A DNA stretch of 64,000 nt from UBA2241 sp963777895. GTDB lineage: Bacteria; Actinomycetota; Thermoleophilia; UBA2241. Shown here piece after piece: positions 53,151 through 62,268 of this stretch. The stretch is taken from positions 375,260 through 439,259 of the forward strand of contig CAVZSF010000007.1 of NCBI GenBank assembly GCA_963777895.1, written 5' to 3'. The translations under genes were made by a program, and so were the position numbers. The notes beneath the pieces are model-generated. The model ran no database searches, had not been told where the DNA came from, and saw only the letters and a program-made list of their open reading frames with translations. Every line of letters starts with the position of its first letter. Position 1 is the first letter of the stretch.

Positions 53151-56100
53151 ATCACGCCGCCCGCCATTCAGCCATCGCCCGCTCGCCCATCCCCGCACGT
53201 CCCCGCCCTCGCAGACCAGCACTGGCACGCGCTTCCTGCCGAGGAGGTCGTCGACCTCCTCGAGACAGACGCAGCGCGGGGCCTCGACCTGTTCGCCGTC
53301 CAGCACCGCCTGGAGCAGTTCGGGCCCAACCAGCTCACGCCTCCCAAGGGCACCAGCAACCTCGTGCGCTTCGCACGTCAGTTCCTTGACCCGCTCGTTC
53401 TGATCCTGCTGGCCGCTGGCGTCGTGACCCTCCTCCTCCGGGACTGGATCGACGCCGGCGTCATCATCGGCGTCGTCCTGCTCAACGCCTTCGTGGGCTA
53501 CCTCCAGGAGGCCAAGGCGGTGGCCGCCATCGAGGCGCTGCGCGGCACGATGACCGCTCAGGCGACGGTGGTTCGCGCCGGCGAGCAGCTCGTGCTGCCC
53601 GCCGACGAGCTCGTCCCCGGGGACATCGTCCTGATCCAAGCCGGCGACAAGGTGCCGGCCGACGTGCGCCTGCTGCAGGAGCGCGAGCTGCGCGTCGACG
53701 AGTCCGCCCTGACCGGCGAGTCCGTGCCCGTCGACAAGGACGCCGGCCCGGTCGCGCGCGACTGCCCGCTGGCCGAGCGCGTGAGCCTGGCGTTCGCGTC
53801 GTCCCTCGCCACGAACGGGACCGCCTCCGGCGTCGTCGTGGCGACCGGCGACGCGACCGAGGTCGGCAAGATCAGCCAGCTCATCTCCTCCGCCGAGGAC
53901 CTCAAGACGCCGCTCACCCGCAAGATCGAGGAGTTCAGCAAGACCCTTCTCTGGATCATCCTGGCGCTGGGCGGCGTGACCTTCGTGGTGGGCTTGCTGC
54001 GCGGCGAGGGCTTCACCGAGATGTTCAAGGCGTCGATCGCGCTGGCCGTGGCGGCGATCCCCGAGGGCCTGCCGGCGGCCGTGACCATCACGCTGGCGAT
54101 CGGCGTGGGGAGGATGGCGAAGCGGCGCGCGATCATCCGCAAGCTGCCGGCCGTCGAGGCGCTCGGCTCGACGACCGTGATCTGCACCGACAAGACCGGG
54201 ACGCTGACGCAGAACCAGATGACGGTGCGCGCGCTGCTGGCCGGCGGCGCGACCTACGAGGTGACCGGGACGGGCTATGCGCCCGAGGGCGAGGTGCGGG
54301 CAAAGGACGGGGGAGAGGCCAGGCCGGCGCGCGCGGATGAGGCCGGGCCGGCGCAGGTGGAAGAGGCCGGCATCGGGGCGGCGTTGAGCGGCGGCGCCGT
54401 CGTGCCGCCGGAACGCAACGCCGCCCTCACCGAGCTGCTGCGCGCCGGGTTGCTCTGCAACGACAGCGCGCTGCTCGAGAAGGAAGGCCGCTGGGACGTG
54501 AGCGGTGACCCCACGGAGGGCGCGCTCGAGACGGCGGCGCTCAAGGCGGGCTTCGAGCGCGCCGCCGAGGAGCGCGCTCGTCCGCGTCTGGACGCGATCC
54601 CCTTCGAGTCGCAGCACCAGTACATGGCGACGCTGCACGGCTGGGGCGAAGCGATGGGCGAGGGCGCGGACCTCGCGGAGGGCGAGGCCGAGTTCGACCC
54701 AGAGGCGGCCGTGGGTCCGGGTGCGGCTGGATCGATTGCGGTCGGTGCGGCGGCCGGCACGTCGCGTGCTGTCGCTGCGGGCGCGTCGCGCGCCACCGCG
54801 GCCGATGATGGACCGGTCGTCTACGTCAAGGGCGCGGTCGAGAAGGTGCTCGAGCGGTCGACGGCGGCGCTGGGCGCGAGCGGCGCCGAGGCGCCGCTCG
54901 ACGGCGCCGCCGTCCGTGCGGCCGTCGACGATCTCGCCGCCCAGGGGCTGCGCGTGCTCGCCTTCGCGCGCGGCCGCTTGCCGGCCGCGCGCACTGACCT
55001 CCACCACCGCGACCTGCAGGGCCTGACCTTCCTCGGCCTGCAGGCGATGATCGACCCGCCGCGGCCGGAGGCGATCGACGCCGTGGCGGCCTGCAAGCGC
55101 GCCGGCATGACCGTGAAGATGATCACGGGCGACCACCCCTCGACCGCGGCCGCGATCGCGGCGCAGATCGGCATCGCCGACGGCTCCCAGCCGGCCGTCA
55201 CCGGCGCCGAGATGGCAGAGCTCGGCGACAGAGAGCTCATCGAGCTCGCCGAGCGCACCAACGTCTTCGCGCGCGTCACGCCCGAGCAGAAGCTGCGCCT
55301 CGTCGAGGCGCTGCAGGCGCGCCGTCAGGTCATCGCCATGACCGGCGACGGCGTGAATGACGCGCCGGCCCTCAAGCAGTCCGACATCGGCGTCGCCATG
55401 GGCATCACCGGCACGGAGGTCGCCAAGGAGGCCGCCGACATGGTGCTCACCGACGACAACTTCGCCACCATCGAGGCGGCCGTCGAGGAGGGCCGCGGCG
55501 TCTTCGACAACCTGCTCAAGTTCATCGCCTACGCCCTGCCCACCAACGTCGGGCAGGGCGCCGTCCTGCTGCTCGCCATCTTCCTGGGGCTGACCCTGCC
55601 GATCCTTCCGCTCCAGATCCTCTGGATCAACATGACGACCGCGGTCCTGCTCGGTCTCGGTCTTGCCTTCGAGGCGAAGGAGCCCGGCATCATGACGCGC
55701 CCGCCACGGGCGCCCGGCTCGCGTATCCTCTCGGGGACGATGCTGACCCGCATCCTGCTCGTCGGGATGATCCTGTTGGCCGGCGCTTTCGGCCTCTTCG
55801 AGGTCGCCGAAAACGCCGGCCTCAGCGACGCCGCTGCACGCACGCTGGCCGTCAACACCTTCATGGCCGTGCAGATCTTCTACCTCTTCAACAGCAGGAC
55901 GCTGACGCGCTCGCTCTTCCGGGTGAACCCGTTCGGCAACCGCATCATCCTGCTGGGGATCGCCGTCATGATCGTCCTGCAGCTGGCCTTCACCTACCTG
56001 CCGTTCATGAACACGGCCTTCGACACGGAGGCCTATCCGGCGCAGTACTGGGCGTACGTGATCGCGGTCGGGGTCGGCGCGATGCTGCTCGTCGAGGCCG

Positions 56101-56195
56101 TCGCCGCGGTGCAACGGCGAGTGACCGGTGGAAGGGCCGCTGCGCCGTCTGGCATCACGACGGGGCGGCGGCCGGCCGGGCGGCCCGGGGACTGA
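53151..56195 (+). CDS. Ca2+-type P-type ATPase (P2A)
   Basis: About 1014 residues. Numbered from 53151: TGES actuator loop, the IPEGLPAAVTITLA ion-site helix, phosphorylation motif DKTGTLT at Asp347, and GDGVNDAPALKQSDIGVAMG at the hinge. The C-terminal six-helix region is complete. This is the SERCA/PMR1-like class that exports Ca2+ or Mn2+. The nucleotide domain has a low-complexity Ala/Gly insert of about 60 residues. The start is uncertain: GAGGAGG (53138-53144) points, six bases on, to ATC 53151, which is not a normal start. Canonical in-frame codons lie at 53046, 53073 and 53091 but have no ribosome site. ATG misread as ATC is the simplest explanation. Confidence 0.85.
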   Translation: MTPPAIQPSPARPSPHVPALADQHWHALPAEEVVDLLETDAARGLDLFAVQHRLEQFGPNQLTPPKGTSNLVRFARQFLDPLVLILLAAGVVTLLLRDWIDAGVIIGVVLLNAFVGYLQEAKAVAAIEALRGTMTAQATVVRAGEQLVLPADELVPGDIVLIQAGDKVPADVRLLQERELRVDESALTGESVPVDKDAGPVARDCPLAERVSLAFASSLATNGTASGVVVATGDATEVGKISQLISSAEDLKTPLTRKIEEFSKTLLWIILALGGVTFVVGLLRGEGFTEMFKASIALAVAAIPEGLPAAVTITLAIGVGRMAKRRAIIRKLPAVEALGSTTVICTDKTGTLTQNQMTVRALLAGGATYEVTGTGYAPEGEVRAKDGGEARPARADEAGPAQVEEAGIGAALSGGAVVPPERNAALTELLRAGLLCNDSALLEKEGRWDVSGDPTEGALETAALKAGFERAAEERARPRLDAIPFESQHQYMATLHGWGEAMGEGADLAEGEAEFDPEAAVGPGAAGSIAVGAAAGTSRAVAAGASRATAADDGPVVYVKGAVEKVLERSTAALGASGAEAPLDGAAVRAAVDDLAAQGLRVLAFARGRLPAARTDLHHRDLQGLTFLGLQAMIDPPRPEAIDAVAACKRAGMTVKMITGDHPSTAAAIAAQIGIADGSQPAVTGAEMAELGDRELIELAERTNVFARVTPEQKLRLVEALQARRQVIAMTGDGVNDAPALKQSDIGVAMGITGTEVAKEAADMVLTDDNFATIEAAVEEGRGVFDNLLKFIAYALPTNVGQGAVLLLAIFLGLTLPILPLQILWINMTTAVLLGLGLAFEAKEPGIMTRPPRAPGSRILSGTMLTRILLVGMILLAGAFGLFEVAENAGLSDAAARTLAVNTFMAVQIFYLFNSRTLTRSLFRVNPFGNRIILLGIAVMIVLQLAFTYLPFMNTAFDTEAYPAQYWAYVIAVGVGAMLLVEAVAAVQRRVTGGRAAAPSGITTGRRPAGRPGD

Positions 56196-56308
56196 CCAAC
56201 CCACCTTAAGTCGCGCACCGTCACCGCGAAGCGCCCTTCGTGACCCTCGCGCCCGGCGCGCGCCCTCCTTATGCTGCCCGAAACACTCCTGGTTGCTTCG
56301 CGGTGGGA

Positions 56309-56328
56309 TATACTTCGGGTAGCCGAAG
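56309..56328 (+). promoter_or_regulatory. mazEF promoter -10 and inverted repeat
   Basis: TATACT (56309-56314) is a good -10 box. It overlaps CTTCGG-GTAG-CCGAAG (56313-56328), an inverted repeat just before the mazE ribosome site. This is where autoregulation by the antitoxin or the complex would act. No clear -35 is present. Confidence 0.45.
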
Positions 56329-56341
56329 GAGGTCGAAGCCG

Positions 56342-56590
56342 ATGATCACACGCGTCCAGAAATGGGGCAACAGTCAGGGTCTTCGTCTCAGCAGGGAGTT
56401 ACTCTCCACTGCCGACATCGAGGTCGGAGACACGGTCGATGTAGCCGTGCATGAGGGCAGCATCGTCGTGACGCCGGTCCGTCGCGTTCGCGGCGCGCTT
56501 GCTATCGAAGCCCTCGTCCTGTCGATCCCCAAGGGCTACAAGCCAGGCGAAGTGGATTGGGGGGCGCCGGCAGGTGGAGAGGTCTGGTAG
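56342..56590 (+). CDS. mazE: MazE-type antitoxin (AbrB/SpoVT fold)
   Basis: 82 residues. The N-terminal MITRVQKWGNSQGLRLSREL is the swapped-hairpin DNA-binding domain of MazE, and GDTVDVAVHEGSIVVTPV completes it. The C-terminal tail, ending IPKGYKPGEVDWG, would wrap the toxin. GGAGG eight bases before ATG 56342 fixes the start. The stop directly abuts the toxin GTG, so expression is coupled. The antitoxin neutralises MazF and represses the operon in known systems. Confidence 0.92.
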   Translation: MITRVQKWGNSQGLRLSRELLSTADIEVGDTVDVAVHEGSIVVTPVRRVRGALAIEALVLSIPKGYKPGEVDWGAPAGGEVW

Positions 56591-56926
56591 GTGGCGACCT
56601 ACGTGCCCCGCAAGGGCGACTTCGTTACGCTGACGTTCGATCCGCAGTCTGGTCACGAGCAGCGCGGTCGGCGTCCGGCCCTCGTTATCAGCAAGGACCT
56701 CTTCAACAAGCACACCGGCCTTTGCATCGTTTGCCCGGTGACCAACGCGCGGCGCGACTACCCCTTCCACGTGGCGATCCCGGAAGGCCGTCGAGTGACG
56801 GGTGTCGTCATGGTCGAGCAACTCAAGTCGATCGACTACCGTGCCCGAAACGTGAGGCGCATCGAGTCGGCGCCCGAACCCGTCCTGCAAGAGGCGCTCT
56901 CGCTGCTCGATGCCTGCGTCTACTGA
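56591..56926 (+). CDS. mazF: MazF-type endoribonuclease toxin
   Basis: 111 residues, PemK/MazF fold that cuts single-stranded RNA at short motifs. The opening YVPRKGDFVTLTFDPQSGHEQRGRRPALVIS, given as positions 4-33, holds the conserved Gly-Asp and the catalytic Arg-Arg-Pro region; VCPVTNARRDYPFHV and the VMVEQLKSIDY strand follow. Length and order of motifs are normal, so it looks intact. It begins at GTG 56591 with no gap after mazE. The cleavage motif cannot be predicted from sequence. Confidence 0.93.
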   Translation: MATYVPRKGDFVTLTFDPQSGHEQRGRRPALVISKDLFNKHTGLCIVCPVTNARRDYPFHVAIPEGRRVTGVVMVEQLKSIDYRARNVRRIESAPEPVLQEALSLLDACVY

Positions 56927-57239
56927 GTGCGGACGCGAGGCGCACTTTCTAGAGTGGATCGCGGCGAGCGTACGCTGGTGTTGGCGTTGTCCGCGCTGGC
57001 AACGATTGAGCCTGCGCCGAAGCGGGAAATCAAGGCGTGACGGCGCTAGCCGTCATTGCCCCTGAGAGCCTGAGGTCTTCTCCTCTCTCCGAAGGCTCAC
57101 CGGGCGGCGGTCCGCGAAAGCGGCCCGCCGCCCGCCCTGTTGTACGGGCCAGTTGGCTGGAGGCGGGTCGCCGCCCGTGCTCGTATCATGGGTGCATGAA
57201 CACGTTGCTCAGGCATCCTCCCGGTATGGTCCGCGTCTT
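56927..57239. other. Non-coding gap with a GNRA-loop hairpin
   Basis: A 313-base gap without a credible gene. At 57101-57134 a hairpin has a 10-bp stem (57101-57110 with 57125-57134), one T/C mismatch, a 4-bp stem and a GAAA tetraloop (57116-57119). A smaller GACGGC/GCCGTC stem lies near 57040. They may end mazF transcription or be part of the leader of the radical SAM gene. Confidence 0.45.
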
Positions 57240-58407
57240 GTGAGCGCTGCGATCGTCCCGTTGCGCGGCTTCGAGCTGGGGCCGATCCGCCCGCCGAGCG
57301 AGGCGCACAGCCTGCTCGTGCGCGTGATCCGCAACTGCACCTGGAACCGCTGCACCTTCTGCCCGGTCTACAAGGGCACGGACTCGTCGCTGCGGCCGCT
57401 CGAGGACGTGCTCGCCGACGTCGACGCGATGGCGGCCGTGGCCGAGGTCCTGCGCGCGAAGGGCTGGGCCGCGATGCGCGCCGGCGAGCTGCCCGAGCAG
57501 TCGTACCAGATCGAGCTGTTCCGGCGGGCGGGGGAGAGGTCGGCATTCCTGCAGGACGCCGACCCGTGCGCCGTGAAGCCCGAGAAGCTGGCGGCGGTGA
57601 TCCGGCGCGTGAAGGAGCGCTTCCCGACGGTCGAGCGCGTCACGACGTACGGGCGCGCGCGCACGCTCGCGCGGCGCGCGCCCGAGCAGCTCGAGTTGCT
57701 GGCGGAGGCCGGCCTGACGCGCCTGCACCTGGGACTCGAGTCGGGGTCGGACGTGGTGCTGCAGATGGTGGACAAGGGGACGACGTCCGACGAGCTGATC
57801 GCCGCCGGGACGAAGGTGCTGGGCGCCGGCATCGAGCTGTGCTTCTACGTGATGCCGGGGCTCGCGGGGAGGGATCCGGCCGCGGCCGCCGAGCACGTCG
57901 CGGGCTCCGCCCGCGTGATCCGCGCGGTCGCCGCGGCCGCGCCGCAGGCCGCCGACAGGCGAGCCCGTGCACCCGCTGGTCGTCCGCCTGCGCACGGCCG
58001 CCGTCTCGCCGGGCACGCCGCTCGCCGAACGCCAGGCCTCCGGCGGCTTCGAGCTGCCCGACGACGTCGAGGTCGCCCGGGAGCTCCGCGACCTGCTCGA
58101 CCAGGTCGGCGATGCGCGCTTCGAGCTGCGGTCCGACCACTCGCTCAACCTGCTCCCGGAGCTCGAGGGGTCGCTGCCCGCCGACCGGCCTCGCCTGCTC
58201 GCGCTGCTGGACGAGTACCTCGCCCTGCCGCGCGCCGAGCAGGCGAGCTTCGCGGTCGGTGCCCGCCTCGGGATCTTCTCGCGCCTCGCCGACCTGCAAG
58301 ACGAGCATCGCCGCGCGATGCTCGTCTCCCGGCTCGGCGCCTACGCCCAGCCGTCGCCCGACGAGCTACTTGCCGCAGCGCGGGACCTGCGGTCGCGGTT
58401 CATCTGA
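57240..58407 (+). CDS. Radical SAM protein (one frameshift)
   Basis: About 389 residues after correction. The iron-sulfur motif is RNCTWNRCTFCPVYKG (near residues 31-46), a CX4CX2C variant of a COG1032-like family. The GLESGSDVVLQMVDKGTT segment and VMPGLAGRD follow, as in B12-less radical SAM enzymes. The frame breaks near 57955: the first frame ends in ...AAAPQAA and the right one resumes with TGEPVHPLVVRLRT. The span is one base over a multiple of three. The C-terminal half (LRDLLDQVGDARFELRSDHS) looks specific to the family. GTG 57240 has a weak ribosome site. The reaction is unknown. Confidence 0.8.
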
Positions 58408-58428
58408 GAAGGCGGTTCATCTGAGAAG
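58395..58428 (+). repeat. 17-bp tandem duplication at the radical SAM stop
   Basis: GCGGTTCATCTGAGAAG occurs twice in direct succession (58395 and 58412), with a degenerate third start. The first copy contains the gene's last codons and TGA, so the duplication is 3' of the coding sequence and harmless. Confidence 0.7.
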
Positions 58429-58503
58429 GCGGGTCATCGGGCGTCGGGTGTCGAACACCGCTTGCAGCGCATGGCCCAACGTCGGAGACGGTAGCGTAGC
58501 TGC

Positions 58504-59481
58504 ATGTTCGCTCGTTTCAGATTCACAAGCACTCGCCTCGCGCAGCCGCGGCACGGCCTCGCCCGCCGGTCCCTCGTGGCCTTGGTCGCGGTCGTTCTCG
58601 TCGCGGCCGCCCTCGGCGGGACACGGATGCTGTCTAACGGGCAACCCGCGCCGTATGGGGCGGCCCACGCCGCCTTGACGCCCTCCCAGCAGGTCTCACC
58701 ATCAGCCGCTCTCACTCCTGCTCCTGCCCCCGCTCCCGCCTCCTCTCCCGCTCCCACTTCGTCTCCGGAGCCGCAACTCGCCAGCGACCCACAGCCAGTG
58801 CCGATCCTGGTCTACCACCACGTTCTGCCCCGGCGTCGGGGTCCGCGCCTCCTCTACGTGAGGCCCTCGCAGTTCTCCGCGGAACTGGCCTGCCTCCAGC
58901 GCCTCGGCTACCGGCCTGTCACGCTGCGTCGCGTCTACGACGCTTGGTTCGGCCGGGACTCCCTGCCGAGGCGCCCCGTCGTCATCACCTTCGACGACGG
59001 TTACATCGACCAGGTGCGGAGGGCAGCAGCCCTGCTGCGGCGCCATGGCTGGCCCGCCGAGCTCGATCTCATCTTCGATTCGCTCTACCGGGGCAGTCAT
59101 CCACCCTCGAACCGCGTGACGGTGCCACTGGTGCGCCGGCTGCTCAACGACGGCTGGGAACTCGAGTCGCACAGCGTCTCTCATCCCGATCTGACCTCGC
59201 TGTCGGGGACGGCCTTGCGTCACCAGCTCGAGTACTCCCGCACGCGTCTCGGGCAGGTGTTCGGGGTCCCGGTGGACTTCCTCTGTTACCCCGGCGGCGA
59301 CTACAACGCTCGCGTGGAGCGGGCGGCGAGAAGGGCCGGCTATCTCGCGGCCACGAGCACGGACTTCGGAGCGGGGACACCCAGGGACCTCTACGCGCTG
59401 CCGCGCATCTACTGCTACTGGGGGGAGTCCCTGTCCGTCTTCAAGCAGCGTTTGGAAAGGACGGTCGCAGCGGCACGCTAG
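58504..59481 (+). CDS. Secreted polysaccharide deacetylase
   Basis: 325 residues. N-terminal membrane segment (about 22-43), a Pro/Ala/Ser linker (about 55-95) and a NodB-homology domain. Catalytic motifs are present: TFDDGY near 162-167 (metal-binding Asp) and SHSVSHPDL near 222-230 (metal-binding His pair), with VPVDFLCYPGGDYN later. Such enzymes remove acetyl or other N-acyl groups from peptidoglycan or exopolysaccharide outside the membrane. ATG 58504. It ends 65 bases before a long shared hairpin, convergent with the DUF4242 gene. Confidence 0.9.
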   Translation: MFARFRFTSTRLAQPRHGLARRSLVALVAVVLVAAALGGTRMLSNGQPAPYGAAHAALTPSQQVSPSAALTPAPAPAPASSPAPTSSPEPQLASDPQPVPILVYHHVLPRRRGPRLLYVRPSQFSAELACLQRLGYRPVTLRRVYDAWFGRDSLPRRPVVITFDDGYIDQVRRAAALLRRHGWPAELDLIFDSLYRGSHPPSNRVTVPLVRRLLNDGWELESHSVSHPDLTSLSGTALRHQLEYSRTRLGQVFGVPVDFLCYPGGDYNARVERAARRAGYLAATSTDFGAGTPRDLYALPRIYCYWGESLSVFKQRLERTVAAAR

Positions 59482-59546
59482 CCTTGGCCGGCGCTTGGAC
59501 GGACGACGTAGGAGTCCGGCGGCGGGAGGCGGCCAGACAGCAACGA

Positions 59547-59593
59547 AGCGAGGGCCTCGGACGGCGCGTGTAGCGCCGTCCGAGGCCCTCGCT
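59547..59593. terminator. 21-bp bidirectional hairpin between convergent genes
   Basis: Arms 59547-59567 and 59573-59593 pair perfectly over 21 bp around a GTGTA loop. It lies between the ends of the deacetylase (plus) and DUF4242 (minus) genes and could serve both. Confidence 0.7.
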
Positions 59594-59606
59594 CACAGGT
59601 CTGCTG

Positions 59607-59852
59607 CTATCCCTGCCGTACCTCGTGGATCTCGTCCGCGACCAGACCATGCGCCTTGCTGTGCACCCGGTTGGCGGCCTCCGGGTCCGGCGCCTCGACC
59701 AGACAGAAGATCTTGCCGGCGTTCTCGTCCACCCAGAACTGGCGGTAGTGCACGTGGTGCTCGTCCTGGATCTCGAGGTCCTTCTCGTGGGCCTGGACGA
59801 CGTCGTCGTAGGAAACGCCGGGAACGTTGTGGACATCCAGATAGAGGGGCAT
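59607..59852 (-). CDS. DUF4242 small protein (SCO4226-like)
   Basis: 81 residues. The His-rich middle EKDLEIQDEHHVHYRQFWVD (near residues 23-42), KIFCLVEAPDPEAANRVH and the final LVADEIHEV match DUF4242, whose Streptomyces member SCO4226 binds nickel. The fold is a ferredoxin-like dimer in that case; its cell function is unclear. GAGGAC upstream of ATG 59852 supports the start; an open frame extends further but is unrelated sequence. It is flanked by two hairpins and stands alone. Confidence 0.85.
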   Translation of the reverse strand: MPLYLDVHNVPGVSYDDVVQAHEKDLEIQDEHHVHYRQFWVDENAGKIFCLVEAPDPEAANRVHSKAHGLVADEIHEVRQG

Positions 59853-60005
59853 CGGGTCCTCCCCGAGTCGCTGTGTAGATGGGCGGCCTGTTCCGCTGCT
59901 CCGTACGGTCCAAACCGTGCCGCCCCCGGCGCTCTTCAGCCAGCCTCGAGCCGTGCCGCCCTGCGGCGCGCCAACGGTCATGGGGAGGACTGGGCCCGAA
60001 ACGGA

Positions 60006-60041
60006 GTGGGCCTCCTGCCACAGTTGCGGCAGGAGGCCCAC
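60006..60041 (-). terminator. Terminator-like hairpin after htrA
   Basis: Perfect 14-bp stem (60006-60019 with 60028-60041) around an eight-base loop, about 65 bases beyond the end of the minus-strand protease gene. Confidence 0.6.
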
Positions 60042-60105
60042 CATCGCCGGTCCCAGGAGGACCCGGAGAGGAGTCAAGGGCCAGGGGAGGAGCCCCGAGC
60101 CGTCT

Positions 60106-61805
60106 CTACTTCGGCGGGCCCACCGCCAGCTCGACCGTCTGCGTCTGCTCCGCCCCCGACTGGTCGGTCCAGGTGACGCTGACCGTGTCGCCGGGGTGAT
60201 ACGTCGCGATCAGGTCGCTCAGCTGCTGGGCCGTCTCGACCGTCTGGCCGTCGACCGAGACGATCACGTCGCCGGCGGTCAGCCCGGTCTTCTCCGCCGG
60301 CGACCCCGAGGCCACGCCCGCGACGATCGCGCCACTCGTCGTGCCCGACTGCCCGCCGGAGCCGTTGCCGCCGAGCCGTTCCCGCCGTAGCCGTACGGGT
60401 CGCCGTAGCCACCGCCGTAGCCGCCCTGGCTTCCGTCCGTGATCGAGACGCCCAGGAAGGCCGTCTCGCCGACGTGGACCGTGTCCGAGCTCTCGCCGTT
60501 GTTGGATCTGGTCGACGATGTCCATGGCCGTGTTGATGGGCACCGCGTAGCCTTCGCCGGTCCCCGGGTAGTGACGAGGAGCCCGAGGTCGCGGAGGCGG
60601 CGGCCAGCACGCCGATCACCTCGCCGTCGGCGTTGACGAGAGCGCCGCCTGAGTCGCCCGAGCGGATCGCGGCGTCGGTCTGGATGAGGCCGCTGAGCTG
60701 TTCCGCGTCGCCGCGCTGGTCGCCGGCGACGATCTGCTGGTCGAGCGCCGTGATGCTGCCGCCGACGGCGTCCGGCGTGCCGCCTTCGCCGCCCGCGTTC
60801 CCGAGGCCGACGACCGCCTGGCCGACGCTGAGCCCGGAGGAGTCGCCGATGTCGGCGGTCGCCAGGCCGGATGCATCCTGCAGCTGGAGCAGGGCGATGT
60901 CGTGGCTGACGTCGTAGCCCAGGACGGTGGCCGAGTAGGTCTGGCCGTTGCCGACGTCCGTCGCCCTGATGTCGGTCATGCCGTCGATGACGTGGTTGCT
61001 CGTCAGCACGAGGCCGTCGGAGCTCAGCACGATGCCGGTGGCGGCGCCCTGCCCCGACGTGTAGTCGCTGCCGACGTTGAGGTCGACGAGCGCGGGATCC
61101 ACCTTGGCGGCGATCCCGTCGACGTCGATCGTGGCGCTCGAGTTCGATCCGGAGTCGGACGAGCCGGAGCCGCCGTTGCCGAAGGGGAGGTCGCCCTGAC
61201 CGGGGCCGTTGGTCCCGGGCTGTGTCTGCGAGATGGATGGGCCGGCGTCGTCGGAGGGCCAGACCTGGTGACCGAGCGCCGCGCCCGCGAAGAGCATGAT
61301 GGCGGCGGCCGCCGCGGCTGCGACGACGCGGCGGAACCGCCGGTTGCGCGGCCCCTGCGGCGCCGGCGGCGCCGGCGGGGCCGCGCCGCCGGCCGGCGGC
61401 CCGTAGCCGGCCCTGGCCGCCACCCGGTGGAGGCATGGAGCCGCCGGCGGGAGGCAGAGTAGTGCGTCGCTCGCCGGCGGGGCCGCACTCGATCGCGGCG
61501 CATACGGCCGGCGGACTCCAGCGGCGTCTCGGGCACGTTCGCCGAGCGACTGTACCCGCCGCACCATGCGGCAGCGCAGCCTCGGGACGAGGAGCGACCG
61601 GGCCGTAGCGGGAAGACGGCCGGCATCTCGGGGTGCTCGCCAGAGGGGACTCGATCTTGGCCTCGAGCTGCTCCTCGCCTCGGCGGGCTCCTCGATGGGC
61701 GCTGGCATGGTCGGGCTCCTCGAGTCGGCCCCGTCGTGCGGACGCTCGACGGGTTCGCTCGTTCACGTCTTCAACAGACTCGCCCTGCGAGGGTTCGTCG
61801 GGCAT
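60106..61805 (-). CDS. HtrA-type serine protease with PDZ domain (several frameshifts)
   Basis: Membrane-anchored trypsin-like protease. The best-read part has a membrane segment (VVAAAAAAAIMLFAGAALG), a Gly/Ser linker and the catalytic triad motifs TSNHVIDG (His), YDVSHDIALLQL (Asp) and IRSGDSGGALVN (Ser). After that the frame changes near 60570, 60505 and 60370. It passes through GYAVPINTAMDIVDQI and TVHVGETAFLGVSITDGSQ and ends in a PDZ domain with GVASGSPAEKTGLTAGDVI and a stop at 60106. The N-terminal Pro/Gly-rich cytoplasmic part also needs at least one shift near 61405, so the start (ATG 61805) is tentative. All key residues survive, so sequence errors are likelier than decay. Confidence 0.75.
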
Positions 61806-62040
61806 TGCGTGTCTCCCGTGGTCGGTTCCGTGCGTGGGCGCAAGCTACTCAACCGGGCTGCGACTGTCTGAGCGTTGCCTTTGGCTTTCTGAGAATCGCT
61901 CCTGGATGGAGGAGGACGGATTCTCGACATGAGTGCTGGCGTTGAATGCGCGATCCTGACGAACGCGGTCGGGCTCGTGTCATGCATTCCGATTCGAGTT
62001 TCTCCTGCAAGGAAAGGAGAAGACGCAACGCATACTGGCC
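61806..62040. other. Non-coding gap between htrA and the riboswitch promoter
   Basis: Part of a 560-base divergent gap. No gene is supported. A GAGAATC/GATTCTC inverted repeat near 61890-61925 may mark the protease promoter. The remainder is described as promoter, riboswitch and terminator. Confidence 0.35.
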
Positions 62041-62068
62041 TTGTAACGTCCCCCGGAAGGCCTAGAAT
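62041..62068 (+). promoter_or_regulatory. Promoter of the riboswitch-controlled gene
   Basis: TTGTAA (62041-62046) and TAGAAT (62063-62068), 16 bases apart, lie about 85 bases before the riboswitch core. Transcription from here would give a leader of about 290 bases ahead of the secreted-protein gene. Confidence 0.6.
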
Positions 62069-62151
62069 GCGCGCTACGCTGTACTGTCGTAGGCAGTCCA
62101 GACGACGGGTTTCGTTTCCACGAACGGTCGATTGGTGGCAGCCTATGACCA

Positions 62152-62247
62152 CAAGGTGCTTCTTGCGGGGGCAAACCCGTCGAAAGGCGGGGACGCAAAG
62201 CCAGCGGGCCTGATAGTCACAAGCGACTAAGGCGGCCGGGCTGCCAA
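62152..62247 (+). ncRNA. Cyclic-di-GMP-I (GEMM-I) riboswitch
   Basis: The conserved GEMM core is present in order: GGCAAACC (62170-62177), a hairpin closed by a GAAA tetraloop (CGAAAG at 62181-62186), GGGACGCAAAGCC (62190-62202), GGGCC, a small TAGTC/GACTA hairpin and the final GGCCGGGCTGCC receptor helix. GEMM-I aptamers bind the second messenger c-di-GMP with nanomolar or tighter affinity. The 3' strand of the aptamer is also the left arm of the terminator that follows, so ligand binding should prevent termination and turn the gene on (inference from the overlap). Confidence 0.92.
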
Positions 62248-62268
62248 GAACGGCAGCCCGGCCGTTTT
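62233..62268 (+). terminator. Riboswitch expression platform terminator
   Basis: A 13-bp perfect stem (62233-62245 with 62252-62264), six-base loop and TTTT make a standard intrinsic terminator, one of the few in this window with a T run. Its left arm belongs to the aptamer, so the two structures exclude each other. It ends about 100 bases before the ATG of the secreted protein. Confidence 0.85.
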
